NCBI GenBank assembly: GCA_024305405.1
Contig: JAKNDB010000079.1
Coordinates: forward strand, 248,001 to 312,000
Direction of reading: 5' to 3'
Length of the DNA: 64,000 nt
Source of the DNA: Dirofilaria immitis
Lineage: Eukaryota > Nematoda > Chromadorea > Rhabditida > Onchocercidae
The notes beneath the pieces were generated by a model, which saw only the letters and a program-made list of their open reading frames with translations, was not told where the DNA came from and made no database searches. Made by a program: the position numbers and the translations under genes. Position 1 is the stretch's first letter. The number at the start of each line of letters is the position of its first letter. Below, piece by piece: positions 62,001-64,000 of the stretch.

Positions 62001-64000
62001 AGTAAATAAAATATATCAATAACCAATAATATATATATATATTATCAACTGCACTAATTAAATAATTTTCTTAAAATTCGTTTATATATGGCAGTTCATT
62101 GAATTTAGTTTTTGAAAATCCGAAAAGCCGGAAAATATCATACATCATAATGACATTGAAATGCTTGACTTTTATCACCCTCAGCATCATACATACTGGC
62201 TAATTTAGATAATATCGCAGGATCTGTAGGTGCTAAGCTATTCGCTTGGCTATATAATTCGATCGCCTGTGCTGTATTATTAAGTAATTCATATCTGTAA
62301 ATTTAAAATTTTCAAATATTTTATAAGCTAATATTATTATCATTTTATTTGCCATAAAATTATTACTATTATACGTCACATATTCCATATAACTTCTTAA
62401 ACACATATAATTTACGTAAGACTAATAAAATTACTTATACATATAAGTTAAAAAAAACATACTTTTTTGCTTTGAATTAATTCCTTTTGAATATTTTTTC
62501 AAATTTTCAAGTCAGGATTTATTGATTCTATTTTATAATGATCTATATTAAATTTATAATTAATAAGTCATACAACAATATTAATTAATAAATAGTAATA
62601 AATTTTAAGATAAAAGAAAATTCTCATAGTAAAACGAAAAAAAATTTTGAAAAATTAATATTTGAAAATTAACTTACATCGAGGCAAGTTGACATATTAC
62701 TTGCACATTATTTAACAAAATATTATGCAATTTATAAAAACATTCCAATGCAGCTTCTAATTTTCCTTGCAAACGTTGAACGTAACCAAGATTGTAAAGT
62801 GCTTGCAAACATGATGCCTTAAAAAATTTCCATCAATTTCAAATCAAAATTTAATTGTCTTATCAAAATTGAAGAATTTGAACAATTTTTGCTCATTTTT
62901 AAATCAAAATTGCATTATAAGTTTAATTATTTTATTAATTCAAATGAAACATATTATAAATAAGCTATATTTCAACAAGTTTAGAGTAAATAAAATTAGT
63001 TTTTATGTGATAGATATTTAACAATATAAAATTATGGCTTGTAAAAACAGTCCAATGATATGTCTAAAAGTTTCCAATAATCTAAACAATAATCCTAATT
63101 ATTTCTTCATGCAAATCAAATTATCATTTCAACATCAGATTAGATCTGATCAGATCAAATTGGTCTGCAAATATTAAAAGTATCCGTTAGACAGATACAT
63201 GATATCATAATACCATTAGAATGATAGTAGAAGAATTAAACTTTTTTTTCTTATACTTACATATATATTTATTTCTTATACTTACTTCATTACTTAATGC
63301 TTCTTTATAGTACTGTGCGGCTTTATCTAAATCTCCTAGTACGAAAAAAATATTCCCGCGATTTACCAATGCATTAGCATTGTAACGATCAACGGAAAGT
63401 GCTCGTTCAGAGTATTGTATAGCTTCTTCCAATTTTGATGCTCCTTGCTAAAAGAAAAATATGAAAAATAACGCATCATTTTTAGCAATTAATAAGTATT
63501 TTCTACTTAATTAAATGATATGATTAAACAAAGTAATTGAATATAAAAATATTTACAAACAGATTAATAATTATTAAAATTTAACCCGTTACTTATAATA
63601 ACAAATAGCAGCTATTAAAATTTAAATTAAGCACTTTTGGATCAATAGATGGTAATTTATACGAAATTTAAATTTATTAAATTAAGTCAAGCAAAAATGA
63701 TAAAAATTGACTAACTAAAAGATTGAGTACAGCAAGATTATTCGCTGCTGCACTTGCTATTTTATCCTCCTTGTTACTGAATGACATTAGCACTCTGAAA
63801 TTTCTTCCTTAAAAATTAAGTCATAAAATTAATACCAAGAAAAAAACTTAATTTTTTAAAACACTTATTTGTTATAGAAATTGATCAATTAATCAGTTTT
63901 ATTATCACATGCTCTTCTTTATTAAATAAAAAATGATCATTGGTTATACCGTTTCATTCAATCGATGCATTCCATAAAATATGTAACTAATAAATAGTAA
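59063..64000 (-). CDS. osm-5: Intraflagellar transport protein 88, C-terminal half (5' partial)
   Basis: A TPR protein of the IFT-B core needed to build cilia; C. elegans osm-5 mutants lack sensory cilia. Visible exons, 5' to 3': 63794-63716, 63447-63286, 62817-62678, 62294-62144, 61535-61420, 60985-60868, 60777-60710, 60258-60141, 59400-59305, 59199-59063, about 395 aa. The N-terminal half lies beyond the right edge; a possible further exon at 63986-63950 does not fit in phase. Tandem TPR helices include ALVNRGNIFFVLGDLDKAAQ, ALYNLGYVQRLQGKLEAALE and the IFT88 signature SYRYFPSNISTIEWLGAYYI followed by KWQLMMASCLRRSGNYQK, which match human IFT88 almost residue for residue. The end, NDPLGPAAPRP to ESLLPE, matches the human C terminus (VDPLGP to DDLLPE). 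All exon phases fit except 60985-60868, where the run at 60919-60922 lacks one base. The long intron 60140-59401 holds a GC-richer structured element. Confidence 0.93.
59575..59710. ncRNA. Candidate intronic structured RNA (two hairpins)
   Basis: This ~135-bp segment in an IFT88 intron is clearly richer in G+C than its surroundings. Hairpin one pairs 641-646 (GATGCA) with 679-684 (TGCATC) and 650-657 (AGTTGAAC) with 666-673 (GTTCAACT) of the 59,000s around an 8-nt loop. Hairpin two pairs 59600-59607 (CAATATGC) with 59612-59620 (GCATCATTG) with one bulge. Two hairpins in an intron suggest a snoRNA-like RNA, but I find no clear H box or ACA at the expected places on either strand. Class and strand are undecided. 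Confidence 0.3.
61080..61350. repeat. Degenerate ~65-bp tandem repeat in IFT88 intron
   Basis: Words like CATACAATTCGAAAATCT, CTTGAAATTAAACTTT and GAAATTAAAACTT recur four to five times with divergence. The array fills most of the intron between the 61535-61420 and 60985-60868 exons. Confidence 0.65.

Noticed and set aside
1..64000. CRISPR array, tRNA, rRNA, SL RNA or transposon genes
   Set aside because: No spacer-repeat pattern, cloverleaf, SL1-like leader or transposase/reverse transcriptase motif was seen on either strand; this is a eukaryotic nuclear region.

Overview
This is a very AT-rich (about three quarters or more A+T by eye) animal nuclear sequence with short exons, AT-rich introns of 0.1-0.9 kb and TTTCAG-type acceptors. 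Protein content and the acceptor-like sites directly before start codons point to a nematode. Intron length and base composition resemble filarial/spirurid (clade III) worms; this is inference and no species is claimed.

Layout. 1-24,026: gene desert with microsatellites, a GGA/TCC tract pair and an 11-copy 46-bp minisatellite. 24,027-38,678 (+): a 24-exon membrane receptor guanylyl cyclase (ANF-receptor ectodomain, one membrane helix, degenerate kinase-homology domain, intact cyclase). 39,750-48,232 (-): a 24-exon condensin I kleisin, the NCAPH/Barren/DPY-26 homologue. 50,498-54,503 (+): ERLEC1, the ER lectin with two MRH domains. 56,264-57,875 (+): prefoldin subunit 2. 59,063 to the right edge (-): the C-terminal half of IFT88/OSM-5, whose 5' exons lie outside the window. 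The cyclase and condensin genes converge, as do the prefoldin and IFT88 genes; the condensin and ERLEC1 genes diverge from a 2.3-kb spacer.

The genes do not form one pathway. ERLEC1 and prefoldin are adjacent proteostasis genes on the same strand, and receptor cyclases and IFT88 both act in ciliated sensory neurons in C. elegans, but nothing here shows functional coupling.

The dominant anomaly is that about twenty exons in all five genes need one extra base, nearly always one more A or T in a homopolymer, to stay in frame and to match splice phase. This looks like systematic homopolymer under-calling in the assembly rather than five pseudogenes. The most unusual structures are an inverted, exon-containing foldback inside the condensin gene (42,481-42,957), a 20-bp exon copy flanked by an 11-bp direct repeat in a neighbouring intron (41,282-41,322), and a GC-richer double-hairpin element in an IFT88 intron (about 59,575-59,710).
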